A stretch of 64,000 nucleotides of DNA. Source: Kribbella jejuensis. GTDB lineage: Bacteria > Actinomycetota > Actinomycetes > Propionibacteriales > Kribbellaceae. Position numbers and translations under genes: made by a program. The notes below the pieces were generated by a model. The model searched no databases. It saw nothing but the letters and a program-made list of their open reading frames with translations, and was not told the DNA's origin. Position 1 is the stretch's first letter. The number at the start of each line of letters is the position of its first letter. The stretch is taken from positions 1,054,001-1,118,000 of the forward strand of contig NZ_VFMM01000002.1 of NCBI RefSeq assembly GCF_006715085.1, read 5' to 3'. This document shows, piece by piece, positions 52,339 to 60,423 of this stretch.

Positions 52339-52358
52339 GCTTGTGGACAGTAGCGCAA

Positions 52359-52931
52359 TCAGAATTCGTACGCGTAGTACAGCAGGGTCTCACCGATCGT
52401 GCGGGTGTCGACGAGGTGCAGGGGGAGCTTGTCGATGGTTTCGTCGAAGAGGCGTCGGCCGGATCCCAGGACGACCGGGAAGACGACGAGGCGCACTTCG
52501 TCGACCAGGTTCTGTTCGATCAGGGTGCCGACGAGCCGGTAGCTGCCGTAGACCAGGATCTCGCCGTCGACGGTCTGCTTCAGTTCGGCAACCTCCTTCG
52601 CGTTGATGATCGTGGCGTTGGTCCACCGCGGATCCTCGAGAGTCGACGACACGACGTACTTCGGGAGGCTCTTCACGCGGTCGGCCCACTCGGGGCTGAC
52701 GCGGACGTCGGCGCTCAGCATCCGGGAAGCGAACCACTCGCTGCTTCGGCCGCCGAACAGCAGCGCCTCGACGTCCCGCAGTTCCGCCGTCTCGCGGGCG
52801 ACCCACGCTTCGAGGTCCTGGTGAGCCACGAACTGGTGGAACCACCCGCCGTGCTCGAAGCCCTCCTCGCCGTCCGGGTCCTGTACCACTCCGTCGAGCG
52901 TGACGTTCGAACTGATGACGATCTTTCCCAT
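52359..52931 (-). CDS. Dihydrofolate reductase / RibD C-terminal family protein
   Basis: Reductase-like protein of 190 residues; ATG 52931 with AAGGAG upstream. Family marks: KIVISSNVTLDGVVQDPDG at the start, LLFGGRSSEWF, INAKEVAELKQTVDGEILVYGSYRLVGTLIEQ and DEVRLVVFPVVLGSGRRLFDE near the end. These single-domain paralogues are common in actinobacteria and mostly of unknown role. It is divergent from an ECF sigma gene 151 bp away, so it may be part of that sigma factor's regulon. Confidence 0.9.
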   Translation of the reverse strand: MGKIVISSNVTLDGVVQDPDGEEGFEHGGWFHQFVAHQDLEAWVARETAELRDVEALLFGGRSSEWFASRMLSADVRVSPEWADRVKSLPKYVVSSTLEDPRWTNATIINAKEVAELKQTVDGEILVYGSYRLVGTLIEQNLVDEVRLVVFPVVLGSGRRLFDETIDKLPLHLVDTRTIGETLLYYAYEF

Positions 52932-53082
52932 GAGTGCTCCTTCGGCTGATTGGTTGCTACCGGGGTAGACGCGACCTTCCGGCGGAATTGGGCGCGGCGG
53001 CTCCGCCCAATTCGCGGGGCCGGTGGCGTCCATACAGGGAGGCGAGCCGAACGCGCTCGCTGGAGCCGAAGAGCGAGGACGA

Positions 53083-54069
53083 ATGCCGATGGAGCTGATC
53101 ACTCGGGCGCGGGCGGGGGACCAGGACGCGTTTCGCGAGCTCGTCCAGGAGCACGCCCACGAGTTGCAGGTGCACTGCTACCGGATCCTCGGATCACTGC
53201 AGGACGCGGAGGACGCCGTACAGGAGACGTTGGTGGCCGCTTGGCGTGGCCTCGGCGACTTCGCCGGACGGTCGTCGCTGCGGACGTGGCTGTACAAGAT
53301 CGCGACCAACCGGTGCCTGAGCATGCTGCGCGCCGACAGTCGGCGGCCTCGCATCGCGCCGCCACTGCCGGCGCTTCCCGAACCGTTCGGCGCCGGCGAC
53401 CCGCCGTGGTTGGAGCCGTACCCGGATGTGCTGCTTGACCAGCGACCTGGGCCGGATGCTCGCTACGAAACCAGGGAGGCGATTTCGCTGGCGTTCATCA
53501 CCGCGCTGCAGCTACTGCCGCCGCGTCAGCGGGCCACTTTGGTACTGCGTGATGTTTTGGGTTACCACGCTGCGGAAGCCGCCGAGATGCTCGACACCAC
53601 GCAGGAATCCGTCCAGAGCGCACTCAAACGCGCTCGTGCTACCGTCGACGATCACCTCGCCGGCGATGGTCGTGTCGGTCAACCTGACACCTCAGCCGAG
53701 CGCCGGCTCATCGCGCGCCTGACTGATGCATTCGAACGCGCCGACTTGGACGCGCTCATCGACCTGCTTGCCGCCGACGTACGACTCAGCATGCCGCCGG
53801 TAATGCTCGAGTACCGCGGCACCGACTCGGCCCGCCGCGTCCTGGCTGCCGTCACCTTCCGCCCAGGCCTGACCTACCGAGTACTCCCCACCCAAGCCAA
53901 CGGCCACCCTGCCGTCGCCCTCTACCTCGCAAACCACGCCTACAGCCTCCTGGTAATCACCACCTCCAACCGCCAAATCACCACCATCACCTGCTTCACC
54001 CCCAACCTCCTCCCCCACTTCGGCCTACCCCGAACCCTTCTCTCAATCGACGGCCTACCGACGACCTGA
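53083..54069 (+). CDS. ECF sigma factor with C-terminal SnoaL-like domain
   Basis: RNA polymerase sigma factor of 328 residues. Region 2 is at about 5-75 (DAFRELVQEHAHELQVHCYRILG, DAEDAVQETLVAAWRGL, LRTWLYKIATNRCLSML), region 4 at about 135-190 (LQLLPPRQRATLVLRDVLGYHAAEAAEML then QSALKRARA). A SnoaL/NTF2-like domain (about 205-320) follows, as in ECF groups that use the extension in place of an anti-sigma protein. Consistent with that, no anti-sigma gene is adjacent. ATG 53083 is preferred over an upstream in-frame start at 53023. Confidence 0.9.
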   Translation: MPMELITRARAGDQDAFRELVQEHAHELQVHCYRILGSLQDAEDAVQETLVAAWRGLGDFAGRSSLRTWLYKIATNRCLSMLRADSRRPRIAPPLPALPEPFGAGDPPWLEPYPDVLLDQRPGPDARYETREAISLAFITALQLLPPRQRATLVLRDVLGYHAAEAAEMLDTTQESVQSALKRARATVDDHLAGDGRVGQPDTSAERRLIARLTDAFERADLDALIDLLAADVRLSMPPVMLEYRGTDSARRVLAAVTFRPGLTYRVLPTQANGHPAVALYLANHAYSLLVITTSNRQITTITCFTPNLLPHFGLPRTLLSIDGLPTT

Positions 54070-54085
54070 GGCCGCCGGTAGGCCG
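54051..54085. terminator. Bidirectional hairpin between sigma and dihydroxyacetone kinase genes
   Basis: Perfect 10-bp inverted repeat CGGCCTACCG (54051-54060) and CGGTAGGCCG (54076-54085), 15-nt loop. It spans the sigma gene's stop and ends 6 bp before the converging kinase gene's stop. Confidence 0.65.
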
Positions 54086-54090
54086 GGGTG

Positions 54091-55992
54091 TTAGTTGCTG
54101 GTGAGGTGGTGGGGGTCGGGGAGTCTGGTGGCTTGGTCGGGTTCGTAGACCTGCGAGAGGGCGGTGAACAGCAGGGCGGTGCCGAGGGCGCCGGGGTCGG
54201 GGACGCCGAGGGCGCGGTCGCCTACGTAGCTGGCACGACCGCGGCGCGAGGCCAGCGAGGCGGTGCCGACAGCACCGCGGATGGCAGCCTCAGCAGCGGT
54301 GGTGAAGGACTCGGTAGTTGCGGTGGTTAGGGCTTGGATCGCGGGGGTCAGGGCGTCTACGAGGGTGCAGTCGCCGGGTTCGGCGCCGCCTGCTCGGTGG
54401 ATGGCGGCCAGGCCGGAGCGGGCTGCGGCGGCGACGGCTTGTGGGTCTGGCGTTTGGTCGTCGGGCCAGGGGACTGTTGCTAGTTGTTGGAAGAGGAGGC
54501 CGAAGAGGGGGCCGCTGGTGCCGCCTACGTTGTCGAGGAATGCCTGGGCCAGGGCCTGCATGCCGTCGGTGCCGGCGTCGTTCAACGTCTGGGCCTGGCG
54601 GATACCACCGGCGAGGTTGTCGCCGAAGTCACCGTCGCCGACGAGTTGGTCGAGCGTGGTCAGGTTGTCCTGCACCTGCGCAACCAGCTTCGCGAACTGA
54701 TCGAGAACCGCCCGACTCACCGGCGCCCCGCCGTCAGTACGCGCTGACCCGGCGGACGGTTCCGCGGCGGGCGGTTGGGCGACCAGGTCGTCGGCGTCGA
54801 GAACGGCGCGGGTGGCGGGCGTCCCGGCGTCGGTGCGTGGTGAGCCGGCGGAGAGTTCGGCGGGGGATTGTGCGACGAGGTCGACGTCGCGAGCCGCGCG
54901 GGTGAGCGACGCGCTGGCGTCGGTGCGTGGTGAGCCAGCGGATGCTTCGGCGGTGGGGGATTGGGCGAGCGGCTCGGTGGCGGTGGGGGGCTCGGGGAGG
55001 AGGGTTGGGAGGGTTTGGGGGGTGGTTGTGGGGGTGGTCCAGAGGGGGAGCCATTCGGGTTTCATGCGGGTCAGGGTTAGGGAGAAGCCGGCCATGTCGA
55101 GGGCGGCGGTGAAGGTGCCTGGTACTACGGCCAGCGGTCGGTCGCCGCGGGAGGTCAGGTCGTCGTGCAGGATGGCGGCGATCGCGTGGAGTTCCAGGCT
55201 GGTGGTGGCGCCGAGACCGTTGACGATGGCAAGTATCGGGTCCGGTCCGGCGGGCAGGGCCGCGAGGAGGTCGTCGGTCATCCCGCGGACGAGTTCGCCG
55301 ACCGGACGGCGATCGACGGTACCGGTACCGCGTTCACCGTGGATCCCGACGCCGTACTCCAGCGTGCCCGCATCCAGCGCGAAGGCGGGCTCCCCGGTGG
55401 CCGGGGACGTCTGGGCCCGGGCCGCGATGGCGAGGCTGCGCGAGCGCGCCACGATCTCCGCACCGAGCGTGGCCAGCTCGTCGAGCTTGACACCCCGGTC
55501 GGCGGCGGCGCCGAGCAACTTCTCGACGACGACGGTCGCGGCGGTACCGCGGCGACCGGTAGCACTGTCCTCCTTGTCCGTGGCGAGATCGTCGTCGATC
55601 AGTACGGTGGCAACAGGTACGCCGTCATGCCGCAGGCGTTCCGCGGCGATCTGGAAGTTGATCACGTCGCCCGTGTAGTTCTTGATGATCAGCAGTACGC
55701 CGTTGCTCTTGGCAACCGCCGTACCGGCCTCGTAGATCTGCCGGTTGTGCGGCGACGCGAAGATCTCACCGGGGCAGACCGCGTCGAGTCCGCCCGCTCC
55801 GAGCAGACCGGTGTGCAGCGGTTCGTGCCCGGATCCACCGCCCGCCACAAGGGCGACAGTACGGGCGGGATTGCCGGCGGCCGCCCGCACGTACAAGGGA
55901 TCGCTGTGAACCTCGATCAGACCAGGGTTGGCCAGCGCGAGACCTCGGACCGCTGTCTGCACGGCCTGGGTCGCGGGAAGGAAGTGTGTCAT
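54091..55992 (-). CDS. Fused dihydroxyacetone kinase (DhaK-DhaL) with repeat linker
   Basis: ATP-dependent dihydroxyacetone kinase of 633 residues. ATG 55992 is set by AGGAG upstream and overlaps the free DhaL stop by one base. The DhaK part (about 1-320) has GGGSGHEPLH and the substrate-binding His218 (YGVGIHGERG). The DhaL part (about 425-633) has the Mg-ATP aspartates in VGDGDFGDNLAGG and DNVGGTSGPLFG. Between them is an unusual linker of three imperfect repeats of about 30 residues (about 342-435). Phosphorylates dihydroxyacetone, or possibly another triose, after entry by the aquaporin encoded upstream. Confidence 0.92.
   Translation of the reverse strand: MTHFLPATQAVQTAVRGLALANPGLIEVHSDPLYVRAAAGNPARTVALVAGGGSGHEPLHTGLLGAGGLDAVCPGEIFASPHNRQIYEAGTAVAKSNGVLLIIKNYTGDVINFQIAAERLRHDGVPVATVLIDDDLATDKEDSATGRRGTAATVVVEKLLGAAADRGVKLDELATLGAEIVARSRSLAIAARAQTSPATGEPAFALDAGTLEYGVGIHGERGTGTVDRRPVGELVRGMTDDLLAALPAGPDPILAIVNGLGATTSLELHAIAAILHDDLTSRGDRPLAVVPGTFTAALDMAGFSLTLTRMKPEWLPLWTTPTTTPQTLPTLLPEPPTATEPLAQSPTAEASAGSPRTDASASLTRAARDVDLVAQSPAELSAGSPRTDAGTPATRAVLDADDLVAQPPAAEPSAGSARTDGGAPVSRAVLDQFAKLVAQVQDNLTTLDQLVGDGDFGDNLAGGIRQAQTLNDAGTDGMQALAQAFLDNVGGTSGPLFGLLFQQLATVPWPDDQTPDPQAVAAAARSGLAAIHRAGGAEPGDCTLVDALTPAIQALTTATTESFTTAAEAAIRGAVGTASLASRRGRASYVGDRALGVPDPGALGTALLFTALSQVYEPDQATRLPDPHHLTSN
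54688..54969 (-). repeat. Three tandem imperfect repeats in the DhaK-DhaL linker
   Basis: Codons for residues about 342-371, 372-402 and 403-435 encode variants of LVAQ(S/P)PA.E.SAGS.RTD.G.P.(T/S)RAVLD. The third copy runs into the first helix of DhaL (RAVLDQFAKLVAQ), so copies one and two look like tandem duplications of the junction plus the start of DhaL. Confidence 0.8.
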
Positions 55993-56588
55993 CAGCAACT
56001 GCTCCTAAGAGATCGGAAGAGAAGGGTGACCGTGGTGGCGCCAGGGTCTTGGTGGCCGACGCTGCGTTCGCCGAGGTAGCTGGCTCGACCTTTCCGGGCG
56101 ACGAGCGGGATGGTCGCGGCACAGCCCTCGTCGGCGGCAGCGCTCGCAGCGGCGAGCGCATCCGGCAGGGACAGTCCGTCGGCGGCAGCCTTTTCGACGG
56201 CCTCGACTGCGGGCGCCAGTGCGTCGTACATGGTCTTGTCGTTCGCCTCGGCCTTGCCGCGCTGGACCACGCCGTCCAGTCCGGCACGCAGCGCGGTCGC
56301 GAAGGGTACGTCGTCCAGCACGTTGCCCATCCGCAGGAAGAACGTGCCGAACAGCGGTCCGGCGGCGCCGCCGACGGTCGAGATCAGCGTCATCCCGGCG
56401 TTGGCCAGAAGGGGGCCTGCAGCAACGTTGGGGTCGATGGCGCCTACGACGGCGGCCAGACCGCGGTTCATGTTGGCTCCGTGGTCGGCGTCGCCGATCG
56501 CCGAGTCGAGCCGGGTCAGCTCGTCCTCGTGCTCGGCCACCAGCCGGGCGAAGGAGCGCAGCCAGGCATCGAAGAGCGCAGCGTTCAT
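55992..56588 (-). CDS. dhaL: Free-standing DhaL-type subunit
   Basis: ATP/ADP-binding DhaL-like protein of about 198 residues (ATG 56588; GTG 56597 possible). The Mg-binding aspartates are visible in LDSAIGDADHGANMNRG, plus STVGGAAGPLFGTFFLRMG and the closing RKGRASYLGERSVGHQDPGA. The kinase gene downstream already has its own DhaL domain, so this copy is extra. It may pair with the DhaK half as an alternative subunit or work with a phosphotransfer protein; no PTS gene is adjacent. Confidence 0.9.
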   Translation of the reverse strand: MNAALFDAWLRSFARLVAEHEDELTRLDSAIGDADHGANMNRGLAAVVGAIDPNVAAGPLLANAGMTLISTVGGAAGPLFGTFFLRMGNVLDDVPFATALRAGLDGVVQRGKAEANDKTMYDALAPAVEAVEKAAADGLSLPDALAAASAAADEGCAATIPLVARKGRASYLGERSVGHQDPGATTVTLLFRSLRSSC

Positions 56589-56602
56589 TGGTTCCACCGG
56601 GG

Positions 56603-57340
56603 TCAGGCGGCGACGCGCTCGACGGCACGGTCTGCGCGAGTACGGCTGAGGACGCCGTAGAGCAGACCGGCGAGTGCACCGGCGAGGAGCTCCGCGGCCC
56701 AGTACACGGGCAACTGGTTCCAGTGCACGGTGCCGCCGGCCAGTTGCTGGACGAGCATCGGGCCGAACGTGCGGGCCGGGTTGATGGAGGCACCCGTCGC
56801 GGGCGCGACCGGGATGATCGCGGCGAACACCACCAGGCCGATCGCCACGCCGGCGAACCCTGCCGCGGCCTTGCGGTGAATCACGCCGAAGACGGTCATC
56901 ACCAGGATGAACGTCCCGACGAACTCCGCCGTGAAGGCCTGCAGCGCGGGGATCCCGGAGTACGCCGCGACGCCGAGCCCCACGTCACTGGCTTTGTGGC
57001 CGAGTACGCCGAGGATCGCCACGGCGCCGACGACCGCGCCGAGCACCTGCGCGCCGAGGTAACCGGGGACGTCGCGCCACGGGAACTTCCTCGTCACGGC
57101 GAGGCCGATCGTGACCGCGGGATTGATGTGGTTCCCGCTGATGTGGCCGAAGGCGTACACGGTCGCGACGACCACGGTCGCGAACGCGAACGAGATCATC
57201 CCGAGATCGGCCATCGTGAACGGCGCCTTGCCGTTGACGATCAGCGTCGCGGGCACCGCGCCGACGCCGACGAAGACGAGGAACGCGGTACCGACGGCCT
57301 CGGTGAGCAGTTTTTGGGTGGTGGATGGTTCGTCCGCCAT
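56603..57340 (-). CDS. MIP family channel (aquaporin / glycerol facilitator)
   Basis: Membrane channel of 245 residues with six hydrophobic helices and both NPA boxes (GNHINPAVT at about 69-77 and GASINPARTF at about 183-192). It lies first in an operon with DhaL and DhaK-DhaL, so uptake of glycerol or dihydroxyacetone is the likely role. The residues of the selectivity filter were not assigned. Confidence 0.93.
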   Translation of the reverse strand: MADEPSTTQKLLTEAVGTAFLVFVGVGAVPATLIVNGKAPFTMADLGMISFAFATVVVATVYAFGHISGNHINPAVTIGLAVTRKFPWRDVPGYLGAQVLGAVVGAVAILGVLGHKASDVGLGVAAYSGIPALQAFTAEFVGTFILVMTVFGVIHRKAAAGFAGVAIGLVVFAAIIPVAPATGASINPARTFGPMLVQQLAGGTVHWNQLPVYWAAELLAGALAGLLYGVLSRTRADRAVERVAA

Positions 57341-57369
57341 GGCAGGCTCCTTGCGGCTATGCCGATGAT

Positions 57370-57388
57370 CATTCGATAATGTCGAATG
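57370..57388. promoter_or_regulatory. Perfect inverted repeat CATTCGA-5-TCGAATG, probable IclR operator
   Basis: CATTCGA (57370-57376) and TCGAATG (57382-57388) around TAATG. It is 30 bp before the aquaporin start and between it and the divergent IclR gene, an ideal place for IclR/GylR-type control of the glycerol/dihydroxyacetone unit. The rest of the 57341-57516 gap shows nothing else clear. Confidence 0.78.
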
Positions 57389-57516
57389 TGTGTCGGGAAG
57401 CTATCGCGCAGATGGCGGCCCTGACAAGAGGTTGAGCCGGGTGTTCGGTGTGCGGTGGCGCGCGGCGGGCACAATTGAGCGGCGCGGGCTCGCCGCGCGG
57501 GAGTCGAGGAGGCTTG

Positions 57517-58278
57517 GTGATTCAGTCGGTCGACCGGGCCGTACGCGTGCTCAGCGCCCTGCAGGGCAGCCGCCGGATGACGCTGACCGAGCTCGCCGCG
57601 GCGCTCGGGCTGCCCGCCTCGACCGTGCACGGCATCGTCAAGACCCTGGTCGGGCACGGCATGGTCGTGCAGGAGCGGGGCTCCAGCCGCTACATGCTCG
57701 GGCCGCGGGTCCTGCTGCTCGGCAACGTGTACCTGGACACTCTCGAGCTCCGCTCGCGGACGGCACCCTGGGCCGCCGAGCTCGCCCGCCGGACCGGGTA
57801 CGCCGTACGTACCGGCGTACTGCTGCTCGACGAGGTCGTGATCATCCACCACGAGCCGCGGCCGGACGGCAGCCGGCAGATGCCCGAGGTCGGAATCGTG
57901 ATCCCCGCGCACGCCAGCGCCCTCGGCAAGGCGATCAGCGCGTTCAGCGCCGAGGCACAGAAAGCCATCGGCGAGGCTGGCCCACTGCGCAGCATGACCG
58001 GCGAAACCCTCACCGACCTGGCCGCACTCGAATCCCAATGGACCGAGGCCGCCACCACCGGTGTGGCCGTCGAAGCCGAGGAAGCCGTCCTGGGCGAGTG
58101 CGCCCTGGCCAGTCCGCTCTTCGACGCCTTCGACGGCGTCGCCGGGGCCATCGGCGTCGTCCTCCCGTCCACCGCCTGGCCCGCGGAGCCCTCGGTCCGC
58201 GAAGCGCTACGCGAGACCGCCCGGACCATCTCGCGAGAGCTAGGCGCCCCGAGCTGGCCAGGTCCGCGCGTCGCCTGA
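57517..58278 (+). CDS. IclR family regulator (GylR-like)
   Basis: Regulator of 253 residues; GTG 57517 follows GAGGAGG. Winged helix-turn-helix at about 3-60 (SVDRAVRVLSALQG, MTLTELAAALGLPASTVHGIVKTL), then the IclR ligand domain (about 75-245; PAHASALGKAISAF, GVAVEAEEAVLGECALASPLFD). Divergent from the aquaporin-Dha operon and probably its repressor, with a small-molecule inducer such as glycerol phosphate or dihydroxyacetone as a guess. Confidence 0.93.
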   Translation: MIQSVDRAVRVLSALQGSRRMTLTELAAALGLPASTVHGIVKTLVGHGMVVQERGSSRYMLGPRVLLLGNVYLDTLELRSRTAPWAAELARRTGYAVRTGVLLLDEVVIIHHEPRPDGSRQMPEVGIVIPAHASALGKAISAFSAEAQKAIGEAGPLRSMTGETLTDLAALESQWTEAATTGVAVEAEEAVLGECALASPLFDAFDGVAGAIGVVLPSTAWPAEPSVREALRETARTISRELGAPSWPGPRVA

Positions 58279-58295
58279 CGGCGCACGGCTGCTGG

Positions 58296-58493
58296 TTACG
58301 AGGCCCAGGCCTCGCGGGTTGTGGTGACGGGTTCGCCGCGCTCGGCGGATTCCTCGATGGCGAGGCCGATCAGGTGGTCCTGGCAGGCTTCGGCGAGTGG
58401 GTACGGCGGTGGGCCGTCGCCGCGGATCCAGTCGCCGGTGCGTTCGAGGAGCGTGGCGACCGCGATGTCGTCGTCGGACAGGCTCACGCCCCG
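58296..58493 (-). pseudogene. C-terminal remainder of the Gfo/Idh gene beyond an in-frame amber codon
   Basis: Directly after the TAG at 58494-58496 the same frame continues as RGVSLSDDDIAVATLLERTG and then PYPLAEACQDHLIGLAIEESAE to a stop at 58296. This is the usual C-terminal end of the Gfo/Idh/MocA protein encoded upstream, so one nonsense codon (a Tyr TAC or TAT changed to TAG would suffice) separates it. A separate start at GTG 58487 is possible but has no ribosome site. Confidence 0.8.
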
Positions 58494-59426
58494 CTACGGA
58501 TTGCGGAACACCACACGTCCGTCGAGGCTCAGGTGCGTGAGGTCCAGCCCGTCGTAGTTCATGCCGATGCCCGTGGATCCCCGCTCCAGGCGAGAGGCCG
58601 ATGGTGTCGTCGGGTCGAGCATCCGGACCACGGTGTCGTCGGCGATCTCGCCGTGGGAACCGCGGACCAGCAGGTGATCCGGGCGCAGTGGGTTCCACCA
58701 CTGGTTGTCGGTGAAGTCATACAGGCCCATACCCGCCGAACCGAAGTCGACGGTCGACAGGATCGTCTTCGCGGTCTTCGGCTCGGGGTCGTGCGTCCAG
58801 CCGGCGGGCGTGACCGGGTCGACGAGCGGGCCGTGGAACGTCTGCGAGAGTACGGTCGCGGGCGCGAAGCCGGCGCCGAGGAACTGCCGCATCAGCGAGA
58901 CGACGTGGTACAGATGCGTGGAACTGACCTGGACCGACGTCGGTTGTCCGATCAGCCCGTCGCGGACGAGCTGGAGCCGCGCGGCGTGCAGCGGCATCAG
59001 CGCGTACTGCTCGGCGACCTGCACCAACCCGCTCGCGCCGACGTCGGACCACAGTGACCGCAACCCGTCGAGGTCGGGTGCCGGCGGCGTTTCCGCGAGT
59101 ACCGGTATGCCGGCCGCCACGAGCTGGCGGGTCAGCTCGGGCGTCACCTCCCACGGCACGCTCAGCACGACGAAGTCCGGCCGGTCCGCGTCCAGCAGCT
59201 CGTCCAGGGTGCGGTACGTCGGCAGTCCCCAGTCCTTCTCCAGCTGGGACCCCGCCTCCGCGCGCCGCGTGACCACCCCGGTCACCTGGAACCGCTGGGG
59301 CATCAGATACGCCATCCGAAGAAACACCCCGGCTCGCCAGCCGTTCCCCACAATCCCGTACCGGATCGGCCGGACCTCATCGACGGGCGGGCGCGTCGGC
59401 ACAGCAGCCGAACTGATCGAATCCAC
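58494..59426 (-). CDS. Gfo/Idh/MocA oxidoreductase, interrupted by an in-frame stop
   Basis: NAD(P)-dependent oxidoreductase; 310 residues up to the amber stop, about 375 if read through. Rossmann motif YGIVGNGWRAGVFLRMAYL (about 23-41), then VTRRAEAG and a C-terminal domain with VSSTHLYHVVSLMRQFLGAG. The position of the usual EKP Lys reads LAETPPAP, so the catalytic Lys seems replaced, as in some non-redox or divergent members. GTG 59426 has GGAAGAGG upstream. The missing end normally helps to form the substrate domain, so the short product may be non-functional. Confidence 0.8.
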   Translation of the reverse strand: MDSISSAAVPTRPPVDEVRPIRYGIVGNGWRAGVFLRMAYLMPQRFQVTGVVTRRAEAGSQLEKDWGLPTYRTLDELLDADRPDFVVLSVPWEVTPELTRQLVAAGIPVLAETPPAPDLDGLRSLWSDVGASGLVQVAEQYALMPLHAARLQLVRDGLIGQPTSVQVSSTHLYHVVSLMRQFLGAGFAPATVLSQTFHGPLVDPVTPAGWTHDPEPKTAKTILSTVDFGSAGMGLYDFTDNQWWNPLRPDHLLVRGSHGEIADDTVVRMLDPTTPSASRLERGSTGIGMNYDGLDLTHLSLDGRVVFRNP

Positions 59427-59568
59427 GGCAACCTCTTCCAGGCGTCGAACGGGCCCAACCAGTCTCCCCGATCGACCGCCAACTCGTTCAGTTGTCTCAC
59501 CATTCCGAAGCGACGGTGATTCGGGGTGGGTACCTCTCCTACAGAGGGTTTAGTGGAGGGAGAATGCC

Positions 59569-59688
59569 ATGCAGAGTGCGCTATGGGTCTCTGTTGGTGT
59601 CCTGGCCGGGCTGGCCGCCTGGCGGATCTGGATCGGCTACCGGCTCGGTGAACTACGGCACGACAGGCGCCGCACCCGCACCCACTGA
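59569..59688 (+). CDS. 39-residue membrane protein
   Basis: Small gene with ATG 59569 and a very good ribosome site (GGAGGGAG, 7 nt away). The product has a short N-terminus, one hydrophobic helix (about 4-22, ALWVSVGVLAGLAAWRIW) and a basic tail rich in Arg (LRHDRRRTRTH). Composition and signals support a real small membrane protein. Function unknown. No partner gene is adjacent; the 142-bp gap before it has no clear promoter. Confidence 0.65.
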   Translation: MQSALWVSVGVLAGLAAWRIWIGYRLGELRHDRRRTRTH

Positions 59689-59851
59689 CCTGGTCTACGT
59701 GGGGCGGAGCTGAATGGAGGCTCGGCGTACGTCGAGTTGCGTCGTGGCAGCTGTGGCCAGATCAGGGACCGGGCCGGAGCGGCCCGTGAGGGTGGGGATC
59801 GCGGCGTCGAGGCTGCCGCCGTGGCGGGCCCGGACGACCGTCGTCATGGGA

Positions 59852-60313
59852 CTATCGGCGGGCCGTTGTGGTGGCTGCTTCGGCGAAGGACAGCAGGCCC
59901 TGGATCAGCGCCTCGGAGCTGTCGGGTGACATCGCGTCCAGTACGTCGCCGATCTTCCGCTGCCGGCCGCGGTGCAAGCTGCCGAGGACCCTGCGGCCTT
60001 TGGCCGACACGGCGAGCTCGACCTGGCGGCGGTCTGTCTCGGGGATGCGGCGCAGGATCAGTCCGTCGTCGACCAGCCGGGCCACGAGCCGGCTCGCGGA
60101 CGGTTTCGACAGATCGAGCTGGTCGGCGACGTCGCCCAGGTTGACCGGGCCGTGCTGTTCGATCGCGAGCAGTACGCGCAGTTGCAGTACCGACAACTGC
60201 CGTGATGCCGAGAGCGCTTTCAGCGTCAGCTCGAACAGCGCCAGCGACGCCTGCTCGACGACTTCGGCGTCACTGACCGTATCGATCACCCGGGAGGAGT
60301 TTGCTTGTGCCAC
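59852..60313 (-). CDS. MarR family regulator
   Basis: Regulator of 153 residues. Winged helix at about 45-110: SVLQLRVLLAIEQHGPVNLGDVADQLDLSKPSASRLVARLVDDGLILRR then RRQVELAVSAKG. Dimerisation helices at both ends. The start of the divergent small HTH-like gene is 110 bp away; a TTGTTGAATGACAACA-like inverted repeat near 60327-60342 could be its autoregulatory site. Ligand unknown. Confidence 0.92.
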   Translation of the reverse strand: MAQANSSRVIDTVSDAEVVEQASLALFELTLKALSASRQLSVLQLRVLLAIEQHGPVNLGDVADQLDLSKPSASRLVARLVDDGLILRRIPETDRRQVELAVSAKGRRVLGSLHRGRQRKIGDVLDAMSPDSSEALIQGLLSFAEAATTTARR

Positions 60314-60325
60314 GACCCCATGCTA

Positions 60326-60342
60326 GTTGTTGAATGACAACA
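60326..60342. promoter_or_regulatory. Possible MarR operator
   Basis: GTTGTTGAATGACAACA: outer TTGTTG and TGACAAC-type arms give an imperfect inverted repeat (TGTTG / CAACA type) 13 bp upstream of the MarR start. It is typical in position for MarR autorepression. Confidence 0.4.
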
Positions 60343-60423
60343 GTTTAACAAGCTGAACCGTCTTGGCGTGTCGTTTCGCGCCGACCCGGGTACCTGAACG
60401 ACGCGACGAGAAGGGACCCCATC

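Noticed and set aside
57390..59057. A 555-codon plus-strand frame over the IclR and Gfo/Idh genes
   Set aside because: Product is Arg-rich with no domain pattern, and the IclR protein in another frame is clear.
59695..59847. A 50-codon minus-strand frame downstream of the MarR gene, ATG at 59847
   Set aside because: No ribosome site and no recognisable motif, composition typical of chance frames in high-GC DNA. It may be the only content of the 59689-59851 gap, but support is too weak.
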